Made by a program: the position numbers and the translations under genes. Under the pieces are notes generated by a model that had not been told where the DNA came from, made no database searches, and saw nothing but the letters and a program-made list of their open reading frames with translations. From Salvia splendens (taxonomy: Eukaryota; Streptophyta; Magnoliopsida; Lamiales; Lamiaceae), in assembly GCF_004379255.2 (NCBI RefSeq), contig NC_056051.1, forward strand, positions 3,126,062 through 3,190,061: a DNA stretch of 64,000 bases, read 5' to 3'. Below, piece after piece: positions 30,157 through 42,103 of the stretch; positions within the stretch are counted from its first letter, which is position 1; each line of letters starts with the position of its first letter.

Positions 30157-32649
30157 CTGTAAAAAAACAAGAAATCAGCAAATGCATACATGACATTTCA
30201 TGTTCTGACACATACTGGACATAAGAATAACTTTAATATGTAATACATTAACATTACATAATACGTTAATGATGTATAACTCAGACACACACTATTTTTA
30301 AACGTTGTTATTAATGTGTACGTACTACACCCTAGCCCCTACGTTTATTAAACCCTTAGTGGAAACAAGAAATGTGTGCCAAACATCGTAACACGGTACA
30401 TCTTATTCGTATGCATTGCAGTTCACATATTGTGCATTATATAGTCAATAATATCCAAGGCGTGTTACAATTTGGTGCATTATTCGTTATTAATGTGAGT
30501 TCCTGATGTTAGCATTCATAGACGCTTTCAATTCATAGCGGTTATGTTTCTCAACCTATACTACACCCCTATCCCCCAGAATTGGGCAACCCTAAACCAT
30601 TACACGAAACGTATAGGACAAATACTCAAAAATGGGCGACATGTTAAAACACAACCGATACATACACAACAAGCGATTAATCTGACTAATCGGACTTGCT
30701 CAACATCGAGCGACTGATCGAACTGATCGTAATTGTTATTAACACAACTGATACATAAACAAAGGAATGCGGCGTTTAATTACCTTCTTCCATTATAGAG
30801 AGAGCAATGATCTCTACGCGCCGGCAACAAACAATAGTAACACAGAGGAAGCATTAACGGAAAACCGATAATTGCAAAGATTGCCTGAGCGATGAAATCA
30901 ATTGCAGAGACGTAGAATGGAGAAATTCACGTCAGTGGCGTTTGGCAAGGAATAATAACCGTGAAGATTGAGTTGGAGTAAATTTAGGCACTTGCCATAA
31001 CCAACCAAATTATTGATTACCAATTTAGCCCTTTTCATTTTTTTTAATCATTAAATTAAATGATTAAACACACTAATTTAGGCCATTGGATACAGAAAAT
31101 CAACGGCTAAGATCAAGAAGGAAATAGGAGGAAATATGGGAAAAGGAAATGAATACATCCCTATAAACCTATTGATAAGTCGTATTCTAGGCCTCGGTTA
31201 CTGGTCAGTATGATGTGCATAATTGATTTTATCTGCAAAATAGTTGCTCAAAGTGTGCAGATTGAGGATTCTAGCCAGTAGGGAAGCTTCAGAATGTTTC
31301 AAGTGAAAAGGGCGTCGGGGTGTTGCCATCCTGACCAGTATGCATGCCAAAACGGCTCGAGATGGAGAAGAGGGATAGCTGGGAAGATCAACCGCTAGCA
31401 AGGGGGCAAAAGGGTCATTTCATGCAGAGAGTCTACCCTAAAAATCAAGGGAGGCCTCCCTATAAAAGGAAGCCACTTGAAGAGAGAATCATCATCAATT
31501 AGTTAGAAAAACTCCTACTCTTAGTTAGCAATCTCTCTCGGTAGGTCACTCTTTCAGCATTATCCTTCGTGTTTTATCATTCCTCGCCACTGCCATGGTA
31601 ACTTGAAGATCATCAAGAAGTTTCCGGAATTCCAGACATCCTAATCCAGTCAGCAAGATTGTAGCTAGAAGTTCCATCGCCCGGCGTGGCAAAAACACTC
31701 TTTATTTCGCTTTCGTAGTTTAAATTTCTTGCTTTATTTCTGTTGGATCTTTGTTACTTTTGAATTTCGCTGCTTAGAAGTACTTTGTTTGAAGATCCGA
31801 ACGTGTTTTATGCTATGAAATCGTTTTCTGTTCAGTTTACTTCGCTGTTTTCTTTTCCTTCTGCCTAGTTAGCTCGATCTAGTGTTTCTTGTTGTTTTAA
31901 GTGTTAAATCGTTTGTTTCTGTTTTTAGTCGTAATTGTCTCTAAGATTAGTATAAACTGGTACTGTTTGATTGTGAAGTGAAACGTTGCATGCAAAGTCT
32001 AGTGTTGAGTTTAAATTTGTTTTCATGTTGACCAGTGAGCGTAATTGCAGTTTCAGTGCTCGATCCGTTTGTTTGAAGCTTTTAATTGTAGATCTGTGTT
32101 TTTGAGTTGTTAATCTGTGTTTGATGGTGTCAAAGATTTTAGTTGTGCTTGTTGAAGAAGACGATGTCCATGTCTAATGTCGGGGACCACTTTGCCTTTT
32201 AGATGCTTTTTGCTTTTCGTCCTTTACTTTTAATTAAACCCTGCAGACCTGTCACCCTAGTCACCACAACTACCACTACCTTCTGATATTCCGTTTAGCC
32301 CAAAATAGAAACCTAGTACTTTTCGAATATTTTCTGTTTCACCAATTCCACGTACACCACTACAAGTCGACCACCATTCACCTTTCCTAGTCAGTAGGAC
32401 ACCATCTTAATTTTCCGTCTAGGTAGAGACTCAACCCAAGCGTGGTAGCAAACCAACCCACTCCAAAATATCACCACGATCTTTCCAACCGTCACCATCT
32501 CTGTGGGATTCGACCCCTACCTTCACTATACTTGTAACACCCCGACTTTTTCTACCTTTTTATTTTGTTCTTGAAATGACCGTCGTTTGTGCACTTGAAA
32601 ATTTTTCGACCTTGTTTCTTTTGTCGAGAAAAGAAAGTAACTCTTTGTA

Positions 32650-32780
32650 TTAATTTAGCTTATGAGGTAAGCTTCGTATTTAGCTTATGAGGTAAGCTTC
32701 GTATTTAGCTTATGAGGTAAGCTTCGTATTTAGCTTAGGAGGTAAGCTTCGGTTTAGCTTATGAAGTAAGCTTCGGTAAA
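32650..32780 (+). repeat. 25-bp tandem repeat in the nested LTR
   Basis: TTTAGCTTATGAGGTAAGCTT with a CGTA or CGG tail is repeated five times in LTR 1, and four times in LTR 2 (34070-35910, split by the insertion). The array lies upstream of a TATATATA motif (about 32785), so it may contain promoter elements. Confidence 0.8.
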
Positions 32781-34099
32781 CCTATATATATAAAGGAGTC
32801 GAAAGAGGTTAAAGGAAGGAGGGGAAGAACGAGAGTTGGGCGCCTTCACATGTGCATTTCGAGAATGGAAGGGAACAAAAGTTAAGGCTTTGAACGAACG
32901 AGGTGAGCTTTCTTATACTAAAAAAAATACAAATCGTATTTTATGAGAACACGAACACATGTTCGTGATGTTTAAAGATGTTGTCTTGCCATAAATGCTT
33001 TGTTTTATGTAATGATGCCTATCTGTTTGGTTATACCGAATGTGCTATGCCAAAATGAATGAATGAATGAAATGAATTCGGACTCCAATAGGACCGCAAA
33101 TCCTATTCGAGTTAGTGTACACAAAGGAATGGACCGTGTGTCATCGTAAGGGTTGGCCGGTCAATGTGATCGTGGAAGGTGGCCACCTTCCCGACACACT
33201 ATGAATTATCAGATATGGCGGATTACAAGGATGAACTTAGTCTGATCAGACGAACTTTATGAAAATGAACTTAGTAAGCTCGGGCCTTTAAGAAAAACCC
33301 CCGAGTGTTACTGTGATGATGGCTTGACAATATTTTCAAATGTATATGTGTATTATTTTTCGGCAATGTGTTCACTGAGTACTTTTTGTACTCAGCCCTG
33401 CACATATTTCTAAATGTGCAGGTTGAGCAGTGACGAGCGCAGTGGATGTTGAGCATACAAGTGAAGAAGATGTCTATGAAAGGTTCAGAATATGTTGTGT
33501 CTTCATACATGACATTATTCTACTCTCGAAATTCTTCCGCTGAGCAATTGTCCTTCTTGTGAGTTCTTGTATCGTTGAGATAATATTCATTCTTGAGTAT
33601 TTCTTATGAACTGCTATTCTTAAATGGTTGTCCCTTGGTCACGATCGCCTCGTTTGCAACACCCCTGGGGTGGGCGGTCGTGACAGAGTGGTATCAGAGC
33701 AATTTTTCTTTCCGCTCTGGACCCGAGAGTCTTTTTCTGTCTTAGTCTAGACTCGTTTCGCTAGACTAAAAGTGTATTCATTGAAGGCTCAACATTCCGT
33801 CTCGTCGCGCTCAACAAGAGATAAGGTAAAATGTTTTGAAATGAGAATATTTTGAGAAAGAAAGATGATGGAGAAATGCTATATTCGAAGGACGTAAGCA
33901 AATTTCGGGACGAAATTTTTGTTACTATGGGTAGATTGTAACACCCCGACTTTTTCTACCTTTTTATTTTGTTCTTGAAATGACCGTCGTTTGTGCACTT
34001 GAAAATTTTTCGACCTTGATTCTTTTGTCGAGAAAAGAAAGTAACTCTTTGTATTAATTTAGCTTATGAGGTAAGCTTCGTATTTAGCTTATGAGGTAA

Positions 34100-35851
34100 T
34101 GAAAGGATGGGATTTTGCACGCGTGTCGTAGGCACGTGTCCCTTCCTATTCAACAAGATTTATAAGTTCCCACTTTCCAAAATACTATTAATTAGCATAT
34201 GGTAAGTTAGGGTGTCGAACCCACGAGGAACGGTAGCATCCATTATGTATTTCCACACTTAGAAAGGTTTTGGCGATGCCGCCACGCTCTAAATTGGGGG
34301 TGGGAACTAAACTACGAAATGTAAATAAAACTTAAGCAAAGATTGGGAACTAAAAGTGAAAATAACATGCAAGTAAAAGAAAGCATTTAAACTGGAACGC
34401 GGACTGGGCAAGTTGATAAACTGGGCAGTTTGGCAGAGAAAATAAAAGCAGTAGCTAGAAAATTACAACACTTAGCGAAAATAAGACCATTCGGAAATAA
34501 AAACAGAGCAGCTACATGCATGAACATTCCTAAGATTAGAAAGCAAAAGAAACTAAGTTAAAAGGCTAAGGAAAATAAACTAAGTGTTAACTACTAAAGA
34601 AATCTAGAAACTAAGATAGTGACATGCAAAATGTTGTCTAAAGCAAGCTAAACTAAATTAGATTTAAATGGTGGTTGAGTGCAGTGATAAACTAAGCTAA
34701 AAGGCTTTCTAAAGTGAAAGCTAAGTGATGGAAAAGGTGTACATCTTGTCTCCTAACTCCTATTACCCAAAAGTGTAAAACCATTGGATAAAAGCCTACA
34801 ACTAATGGTTCTTTCACTTGACTTCTAAAAGCTGATTTTAACTACTAATCCTACACTAAAGGCACGAAATAAGAGTAAATAAAAGACTAAATGGCTGCTA
34901 CACAACTAACCAAGCAAGAGAAACACCAAATCATCAATTAAACTACCTAAACATGCATTGAAAACACCAAATTAAAAGCTGAAAGTTAAAGACTCATTGA
35001 AGAAGATAAAGAAAGCTTCATAACACATAAACATGGTGAAAAGAAAATGCTTAAGAAACTGATTTTCAAAGCTTGAAAGAAGTTTTAACTAAACAAGAAC
35101 ATAACCAACACTAGAACTAAACAACAAGCTAAAACCGAAATTCAAACAAAAGCTAAACTTAAAGCACATTAAACACAAACACTTAGAGAAATTACTACTT
35201 GAAATGAGCTTTTAAAACAAGAACAACAACAATAACTAAGAGTGAGATTGATGCAAAAGAACTACAAAGTTAAGAACAAGCAACTAGAGAAAAATAAACA
35301 CAACAACTAAATTACTACTACTTCAACCCATGATGAATAAAGATCTTGGCAGCCTTGAAGTTGAAATCTCTCTTCTTAAGGAAGAGAGGAAAGTTTTCTA
35401 GAGAGAGAATAAACTAAAACTAAACTAAAGCTAAGTGATAAAGTGTTTTGTGATAAGTGGTTCTTGGAAAGTTAAGTACTTTTAATACATATATCCAATA
35501 AAAGATATTTCCCCTTCTTTTTTACTCCCCAAGAGCATATATGGGCGTGTGTAGCAAGTGGGATTTGTCTTTGATAAGTGTGTGGAAGTGGCTTTAATCA
35601 TTTTCCCGTCAGGTTCAAACTGGCCAGTCCAACAGCTTGGGCAGTTTGAGTCTTCTTTTCCTTCTTCCTTCACTTTCTTCCATTTCTTCTCATTTTGCCC
35701 TCTTTCTTGCATGTTTTCCTTTTCATGCCTTCATTAAGTAGCTTCCGAACTTAATGATCCATTCCCTGCCAAAATAGCATCTTCTCATGCAAATATTCAA
35801 CTAATAAGTGCGAAAAGTGATCAAATCCGAGTGACGAAAACTAGCCTATCA
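34100..35851 (-). mobile_element. Solo LTR (Athila-like), inverted, nested in LTR 2
   Basis: 1752 bp flanked by GGTAA (34095-34099 and 35852-35856). On the minus strand it begins TGATAGGCTAGTTTTCGTC and ends CCCATCCTTTCA. Near its end it has CTCGTGGGTTCGACACCC, like the end of Athila LTRs. There is no internal domain. It interrupts the 25-bp repeat array of LTR 2. Confidence 0.85.
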
Positions 35852-37057
35852 GGTAAGCTTCGTATTTAGCTTAGGAGGTAAGCTTCGGTTTAGCTTATGA
35901 AGTAAGCTTCGGTAAACCTATATATATAAAGGAGTCGAAAGAGGTTAAAGGAAGGAGGGGAAGAACGAGAGTTGGGCGCCTTCACATGTGCATTTCGAGA
36001 ATGGAAGGGAACAAAAGTTAAGGCTTTGAACGAACGAGGTGAGCTTTCTTATACTAAAAAAAAAATACAAATCGTATTTTATGAGAACACGAACACATGT
36101 TCGTGATGTTTAAAGATATTGTCTTGCCATAAATGCTTTGTTTTATGTAATGATGCCTATCTGTTTGGTTATACCGAATGTGCTATGCCAAAATGAATGA
36201 ATGAATGAAATGAATTCGGACTCCAATAGGACCGCAAATCCTATTCGAGTTAGTGTACACAAAGGAATGGACCGTGTGTCATCGTAAGGGTTGGCCGGTC
36301 AATGTGATCGTGGAAGGTGGCCACCTTCCCGACACACTATGAATTATCAGATATGGCGGATTACAAGGATGAACTTAGTCTGATCAGACGAACTTTATGA
36401 AAATGAACTTAGTAAGCTCGGGCCTTTAAGAAAAACCCCCGAGTGTTACTGTGATGATGGCTTGACAATATTTTCAAATGTATATGTGTATTATTTTTCG
36501 GCAATGTGTTCACTGAGTACTTTTTGTACTCAGCCCTGCACATATTTCTAAATGTGCAGGTTGAGCAGTGACGAGCGCAGTGGATGTTGAGCATACAAGT
36601 GAAGAAGATGTCTATGAAAGGTTCAGAATATGTTGTGTCTTCATACATGCCATTATTCTACTCTCGAAATGCTTCCGCTGAGCAATTGTCCTTCTTGTGA
36701 GTTCTTGTATCGTTGAGATAATATTCATTCTTGAGTATTTCTTATGAACTGCTATTCTTAAATGGTTGCCCCTTGGTCACGATCGCCTCGTTTGCAACAC
36801 CCCTGGGGTGGGCGGTCGTGACAATACTACCCAGTAGAAGAGGGTTGAGGAATTATTGATACCAGGTTTTAGGCAGAGCAGGGGATTGTTTCATCCTGAT
36901 CAGTAGGATACATCCTTGCTTGAACGACACCTAAACAAGCCTGCTCTTTCAAATGGCGCCGTTGCCGGGGATGGATGGCATTATTTGTAGCTATTGTGTG
37001 TGATGCTTTGGCGTATATATTGTGCATAACTTTTTCCTTTTCTTTTTTTTTCAGTTT

Positions 37058-40000
37058 ATGAGAAGCAGCTCGGCTCCTGACCAGTGGAGGCCGAAGATAC
37101 TTCAGCGAGGATCTATACTCGTAACCACTTGATCCGGTTTGTCGACGGCTTTGTCTGATTTAGGATCGAGTAGCGACGAGGAGCAATACACCATAGAAGG
37201 ACCAATACCAGAAGAGATCCCACGGTTGGAAGACAACCCAAGGGAAATGGCCGCCCAAGGATAAGATGACCAAGAGATTGGGACGCTGAATGCACATACC
37301 GAATGAGAGCCGCCACAAGCTATAGTTGTCACCCCAGGACAAACTGCCTGTGATGTTAAGCCCCATGTTATCGCCATTCTGCCGACGTACTGCGGGAAGA
37401 GCTATGAAGGCCCTTATGAATTCCTTCATGAGTTTTGTAAGATTTGTAGGGCGCAGAGACGTCCGGCAGGGGCGACCGAGGATGATTATAGATTGAAGGC
37501 TCTGCCATTCGTTCTAAAAGGGGAAGCCAACACTTGGTTCATGCGTCTGCCACCCGACTCCATTGAGAGTTGGGCCGATTTTAAGTCAGCATTCTTAGGC
37601 GAGTTTTTCCCATCGTCGAAGACAAGTGCGCTGAAGAGAGAGATAACTAATGTGAAGCAAGGGTACGACGAACCTCTGAGCGATTACTGGGCTAAGTACA
37701 TGAGTCTCTTGGATGCGTGTCCCAACCATCGCATGGCGGATATTGAAGTACACCATGTCTTTTATGAAGGGATGAACAAAGCAACCAAGGATCTAGCGAA
37801 CTCCTCGTCGGGAGGAAGTTTCACGCAGTTGAGGGTCAGTGAAGCGAAGAGAGTTCTGGGAAAGCTTCTGAGTGCAAAGAAGGAATATGACAACTCAAGG
37901 GATAGTTACAGCAGGGAAAGGATTGCAAGTGCCTCGTCTACTGACCAGGAGCAGAAGATAGAGCAAAAGATGGAATTGAAAATGGAAGAACTGAAAAAGA
38001 CGCTCCTGAGCGCGATCGAGAAGAGCAAGCCACCAACTACCCCAGTTGGGAACTATAAGGGTGCAGAGTAGGGGAACCAAGGGCCGAGCTATGATCAACC
38101 CAATGACTTCGTGAATATGGAGCAAGTCAACGCTGCTGGGTATTACAATTCTAGTGGGCACTGGATCCAAGGGAGACAACGGGATGCACCATGGAGGGAT
38201 CATCCGAACTTTCGATGGGGAGATGGGAGTCAGAATCAATACCAAGGTCAAAGTCAGAACCAATACAACCCCCACCCGAATCAGAATTTCAACCGTGGTC
38301 CAGAAAATCCCAATAGTCAGTTCAACTGGTCAGGAAGGAACCAACAACCCCACAGTCAACAACCCCAAACCCAACAGCCGCAAAACCAGAACCCAAACCC
38401 TGTTTATATACCACCCCACCAGAGAAATTTCCAGAATTACCCGAGTCAACCTAACCAAGGACCACCAACTCAGCAAAATCAGAACCAGTTCCAATATCAT
38501 ACTGACCAGTACAACCCTCCTGGTCAGTATAACCAATTCCCACCTAACCCGAACCAGCAAGGTTTCCAAAACTTCCAGCCCAACCAAAATTCCCAGTATA
38601 ACCAACACCAAGGGCCAAATCAATCCCAATATCCTGGCAGGTCAAGGAGATCTATGGAGGACATGATGGGAGAATTGCTCGCATCGCAGTAAGGGATCAA
38701 GGGTGATTTGCAATCCCATAACGAAGTAGTGCAAGGGATGCAGAGTGCCCAGAAGGAGCATAAGGCGAACATGGATATGATGAATAGGCAGTTGGCCCAA
38801 CTGGCTAGTTCGATGGGTGAAATGAAGGGAAACTCAGGGAAACTACAGTCCACAGTCCATGTACCTGAAAAGGCAAATGTGAGCAAAGTCACACTACGGT
38901 CCGGTACCTCCTATGAAGGACCCCAGCCAAAGAGGTTCAGTGGAGAGCCAAGAGGAGCAACGTTATTGAGAGATGTTGTCTCGGAAGAGGAGCTACGCAG
39001 ACCTCTACCCTAGATGCAGGACCCATTTTTCTTGGGAGAAACACCATGTGGAAAGGGCAAAACCGAGAACGTTCTACCCAGGAAGGAACTTACTAAGGAG
39101 GTAGAATCCAGAATGGAGGCTCAGACCCAGAATCTTCCCAAGCAAGACTCCGGGAAGGCTGTTGGAGAATTGGCAGAAGAAACTAAAGGGGAGAAACCAT
39201 TCCCTTACCGATTCGTAACTAAAAGGAAGAAGGAAAACCCAGTGGATTACCTGTCTATTTTCGGGAAGCTGGATGTTACCATACCATTCCTCCAGGCCGT
39301 GAAGATACCCCCACTTGGGAAATTCATTAAAGAGTTCATAGCCGGGAAAGCCAAGGAGGATGGGAAGATCATGGTAGAAGGGATCGCATCCGCAATTGTG
39401 CAGGAGAAGCTCCCGCCCAAGAGGGCCGATCCAGGTATGTTCACTTTGCCTATAACTATAGGAGATGTGAAAGTCGAGCATGCAATGTGTGATCTTGGAG
39501 CTTCTATTAATGTCATGCCACTGTCGATCTATAACCGATTGAAGGGAGTTAGATTGTCGAGTATTAGGGTATTGATCCAACTGGCTGATAGGTCATGCAT
39601 AAGTCCTGAGGGTGTTTTAGAGAATGTGTTGGTTAGAGTGCATGATTTTACCTACCCTGCTGACTTTTATGTGATCAAAATGAGTGAGTCCGAGGCTAGG
39701 GAATCTAGTGGCATCTTGTTGGGAAGACCATTTTTTAGAACGGCCAAGACAATAGTAGACATGGCCGAGGGGACAATTTGCATTGATTTCAATGGGGAGA
39801 AGTTTACTTTCGATATTAATGATGCCATGAAGAAACCCATTGATTCTGAAAACTTAAGCTATGTTGATGTGATTGACCCACTAGTCCAAGATTTTCTTGA
39901 GACCGAACTATTGCAGGAGAAACTCCAGGCTTTAGATGTTTATGAGCAAGCCGACTTAGAAGCTGCTGCATGGTGTGATCTGATCAGTAGCCAAGGGTTG

Positions 40001-40120
40001 ACTGATGAAGAGATAGAAGGAGCGATCAAGGAATTTTGCCAGAAATCGGAGTTCATTGGAGCCGCAGGGGCTCAGCTACCAGTCAGTGCAGAGGGAGAAT
40101 TAGACAAAAAAAAAGAGTAG
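37058..40120 (+). pseudogene. Athila gag-protease with six premature stops
   Basis: A single frame from ATG 37058 to TAG 40118, broken at 37130 (TGA), 37262 (TAA), 37304 (TGA), 38069 (TAG), 38690 (TAA) and 39011 (TAG). The gag capsid core lies at about 37490-38070 (LKGEANTWFMRLPPDSIESW, then FLGEFFP). A Q/N/P-rich region follows at 38110-38690. The retropepsin-like part is at 39450-39760, with DLGASINVMPLS in place of the usual DTG/DSG and ILLGRPFFRTAKTIVD. These polyprotein parts package and mature the element. Each premature stop can be derived from a plausible sense codon by one C-to-T change. Confidence 0.85.
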
Positions 40121-41619
40121 AAAACAAAGTGGTAGATCATTTGAGTAGAATAATTCAAGATGGGAATAGCGAAGAAGTGCATGACAAGTTTCCGGAGGAA
40201 CATTTGTGTGAGGTGATTTTTGCGCCCAGAAAGATTGATTGGGAAGAAGTGTTGAAACTTACTGATCAGAATGATACAGCGAAAGGAAAAGAGAAGGTAG
40301 GGCAGGAGCCATGGTATGCAGACCTGGCCAATTACCTAGTGACTGGAGAGCTTCCAGAAGTACCGAGTGTTACCAAAGCCCAAAGAATGAAGATCAAGAG
40401 TAAAGCAAAATACTACTTTTGGGACGACCCCTATCTGTGGAGAGTAGGGTCCGATCAAGTGATAAGGAGGTGCATTCCTGACTGGGAACAGCGGGATGTT
40501 CTAACCCACTGCCATTCGTTAGCATGCGGAGGACATTTTGGGTCCAAGAATACGGCAAGAAAGATTTTGGATAGCGGCTTTTACTGGCCAACCCTCAACA
40601 AAGATGCGTACGAGTTCTGCAGAAGTTGTGAGCGTTGCCAACTGACCGGTGGAATCTCTGCCCGGGATGAAATGCCGCAGGTACCCATAATAGTTTGCGA
40701 GCTATTCGACATATGGGGAATGGACTTCATGGGTTCGTTTCCTTCATCCTATGGACATCTGTATATCCTAGTCGCGGTAGATTTCGTCTCCAAATAGGTA
40801 GAAGCCAAGGCCACAAGCACGTGTGAAGCAAAGGAGGTGGCCAAGTTCTTAAAAAGTCATATCTTCAGCCGGTTCGGTGTGCCGAGGGCGATCATATCCG
40901 ATCAAGGTACGCACTTTTGTAACCGTACAATTGAATCCTTGATGAAAAAGTACGGTGTGCACCACAGACTGTCGAGCCCTTACCATCCGCAAGCAAATGG
41001 TCAAGCGGAGATTTCTAACCGCGAGATAAAGAAGATTTTGGAGAAGACTGTCAATCCTTCTAGGAAAGACTGGAGTGTGAGGTTAGAGGATGCCCTATGG
41101 GCGTATCGGATAGCCTACAAAACCCCCATAGGCATGTCGCCGTACCGGATTGTTTTCGGAAAGATGTGCCATTTACCAGTTGGAATTGAGCACCGAGCAT
41201 ACTGGGCAGTACAGCAAGTAAATGTGGATGCTACAGCCTGTGAAGAGGAAAGGAAGCTGCAATTGCAGGAGTTGGAGGAACTCAGATTGGAGTCGTTCGA
41301 CTCAGCCATGTGGTACAAAGAGCGAACCAAGTTGTGGCACGATAGAAATCTGAGGACCAAGGAGCTCCATGTTGGCCAGAAAGTACTACTCTTCCAGTCG
41401 AGGTTGAAGCTCATGCCTGGGAAGCTCAAGTCGAAATGGACAGGGCCTTATACCATCACAGCACTCCGTTCCAATGGAGCAGTGGAAATTTCAGGGAGTT
41501 TTCCTAACTCTGAACCTTTTATTGTGAATGGGCATAGGTTGAAAATATTAAGGGAGAGTAGTGAGGTGGGTGTAGTGGATGAAATTCCACTGCAACCACT
41601 TATTACGGTTGCCTACTGA
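40121..41619 (+). pseudogene. Athila integrase region with one premature stop; RT/RNase H deleted
   Basis: Frame +1 relative to gag. It opens with the last residues of an RNase H region (VENKVVDHLSRI) directly after the protease part, so several hundred codons of reverse transcriptase and RNase H are lost. The zinc-binding HHCC region is present (GGHFGSKNTARKIL, then CRSCERCQLT). A stop (TAG, 40795-40797) replaces the Trp expected in VSKWVEA. Downstream IISDQGTHFCN and HPQANGQAEISNREIKK supply the second Asp and the Glu of the catalytic core. The C-terminal domain runs to 41619. Confidence 0.88.
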
Positions 41620-42103
41620 TCAGTATGATAGGAATTTGGAGTTCCACGGGGTCCATTCTTTTGAGAGTACACATATACTGACCACGTAGAATTCCAGATT
41701 GCCTATGGGGAATGTAAATATTGTAAATAATTAATCTCTTCATGCAAGATAATTTCAAAAAAAAACAATCCAAAATTATTTTCGGGCCTTGATTATTTTG
41801 GAGTATGCTTTGACCACGAAATTACCCTTCTGATGCTACTTCAATTTTTGTTTAAGTGCCCATTTTGAATTAGTTTCCTATTTAGGTAAGTATAGGGGAA
41901 ATTGTGTTAAGGACGAAAATTGAATTGAAGCTTGTGCAGCTTTTGCAGGGTGACAGCGGCTGGAATGGCGCGTGAGCAGAGAGAAGGGACACGCTGACCA
42001 ATCAGAGGCCAGCAATTTCAACCGCCTCCCATCTGAAGCGACGCGACCGGCAACCCCTGATAACCGGTTACAACCACCTGCAACTGCTCTATCTCACCCA
42101 AAT
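41620..42103 (+). other. 3' noncoding part of the Athila element
   Basis: No ORF of note. It ends in an (AT)n tract at about 42104-42122, where the host duplicated unit resumes. A polypurine tract or 3' LTR start could not be found. Confidence 0.45.

Larger units (their letters stand above)
26846..31162. mobile_element. Mutator-like element with captured or own gene remnants (Ulp1-like and FAR1-like)
   Basis: 4317 bp flanked by a perfect 9-bp duplication ATAAACCTA (26837-26845 and 31163-31171). The left end GGGGAGCATTATTCTCC and inverted right end AGGGATGTATTCATTTCC are degenerate TIRs. They continue for about 90 bp around GGGCCGTTAGATC and TAGCCGTTGATTT. The element carries a Ulp1-type peptidase remnant on the plus strand and a zinc-knuckle exon on the minus strand. 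The GTGCATTAT motif is scattered throughout. Plant Kaonashi-type MULEs are known to carry Ulp1-like sequences, which fits. The insertion lies at the left edge of the Athila element. Confidence 0.85.
32533..36823 (+). mobile_element. Internally deleted LTR retrotransposon (LARD/TRIM-like) nested in the Athila LTR
   Basis: A 5-bp duplication ATACT (32528-32532 and 36824-36828) flanks it. LTR 1 is 32533-33685 (1153 bp, TGTAACACCCCG ... GGTCGTGACA). LTR 2 is 33937-36823, which contains a further 1.75 kb insertion. The 251-bp interior keeps a PBS (TGGTATCAGAGC, 33689-33700) and a purine-rich GGGACGAAATTTTTG before LTR 2, but no genes. The termini resemble plant chromoviruses. I count about six base differences between the LTRs, so it is young. 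It would need proteins from a relative to move. Confidence 0.92.
31173..42103 (+). mobile_element. Athila-type Ty3/gypsy retrotransposon, decayed, with nested insertions
   Basis: The 5' LTR starts TGATAAGTCGTATTCTAGG (31173) and ends at about 36951. After removal of the insertion at 32533-36823 its native length is about 1.48 kb. The PBS TGGCGCCGTTGCCGGGG (36954-36970) and the LTR end with GATTCGACCCCTACC are characteristic of Athila/Tat elements. Gag-protease (37058-40120) and integrase (to 41619) follow. Reverse transcriptase and RNase H are missing. No 3' LTR is found: about 480 bp after integrase the sequence passes into the duplicated unit at an (AT)n tract. The element cannot move by itself. 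Confidence 0.85.

Noticed and set aside
26846..31162. Helitron
   Set aside because: The perfect 9-bp duplication and paired degenerate TIRs indicate a MULE. Helitrons have neither.
33271..33510. 79-codon minus-strand ORF also present at 36409-36648
   Set aside because: The duplicate exists because both are the same part of the two LTRs. There is no protein feature, so it is not counted as a gene family.
41620..42103. 3' LTR of the Athila element
   Set aside because: No sequence matching the 5' LTR start (TGATAAGTCG) or its body is present before the duplicated unit resumes.
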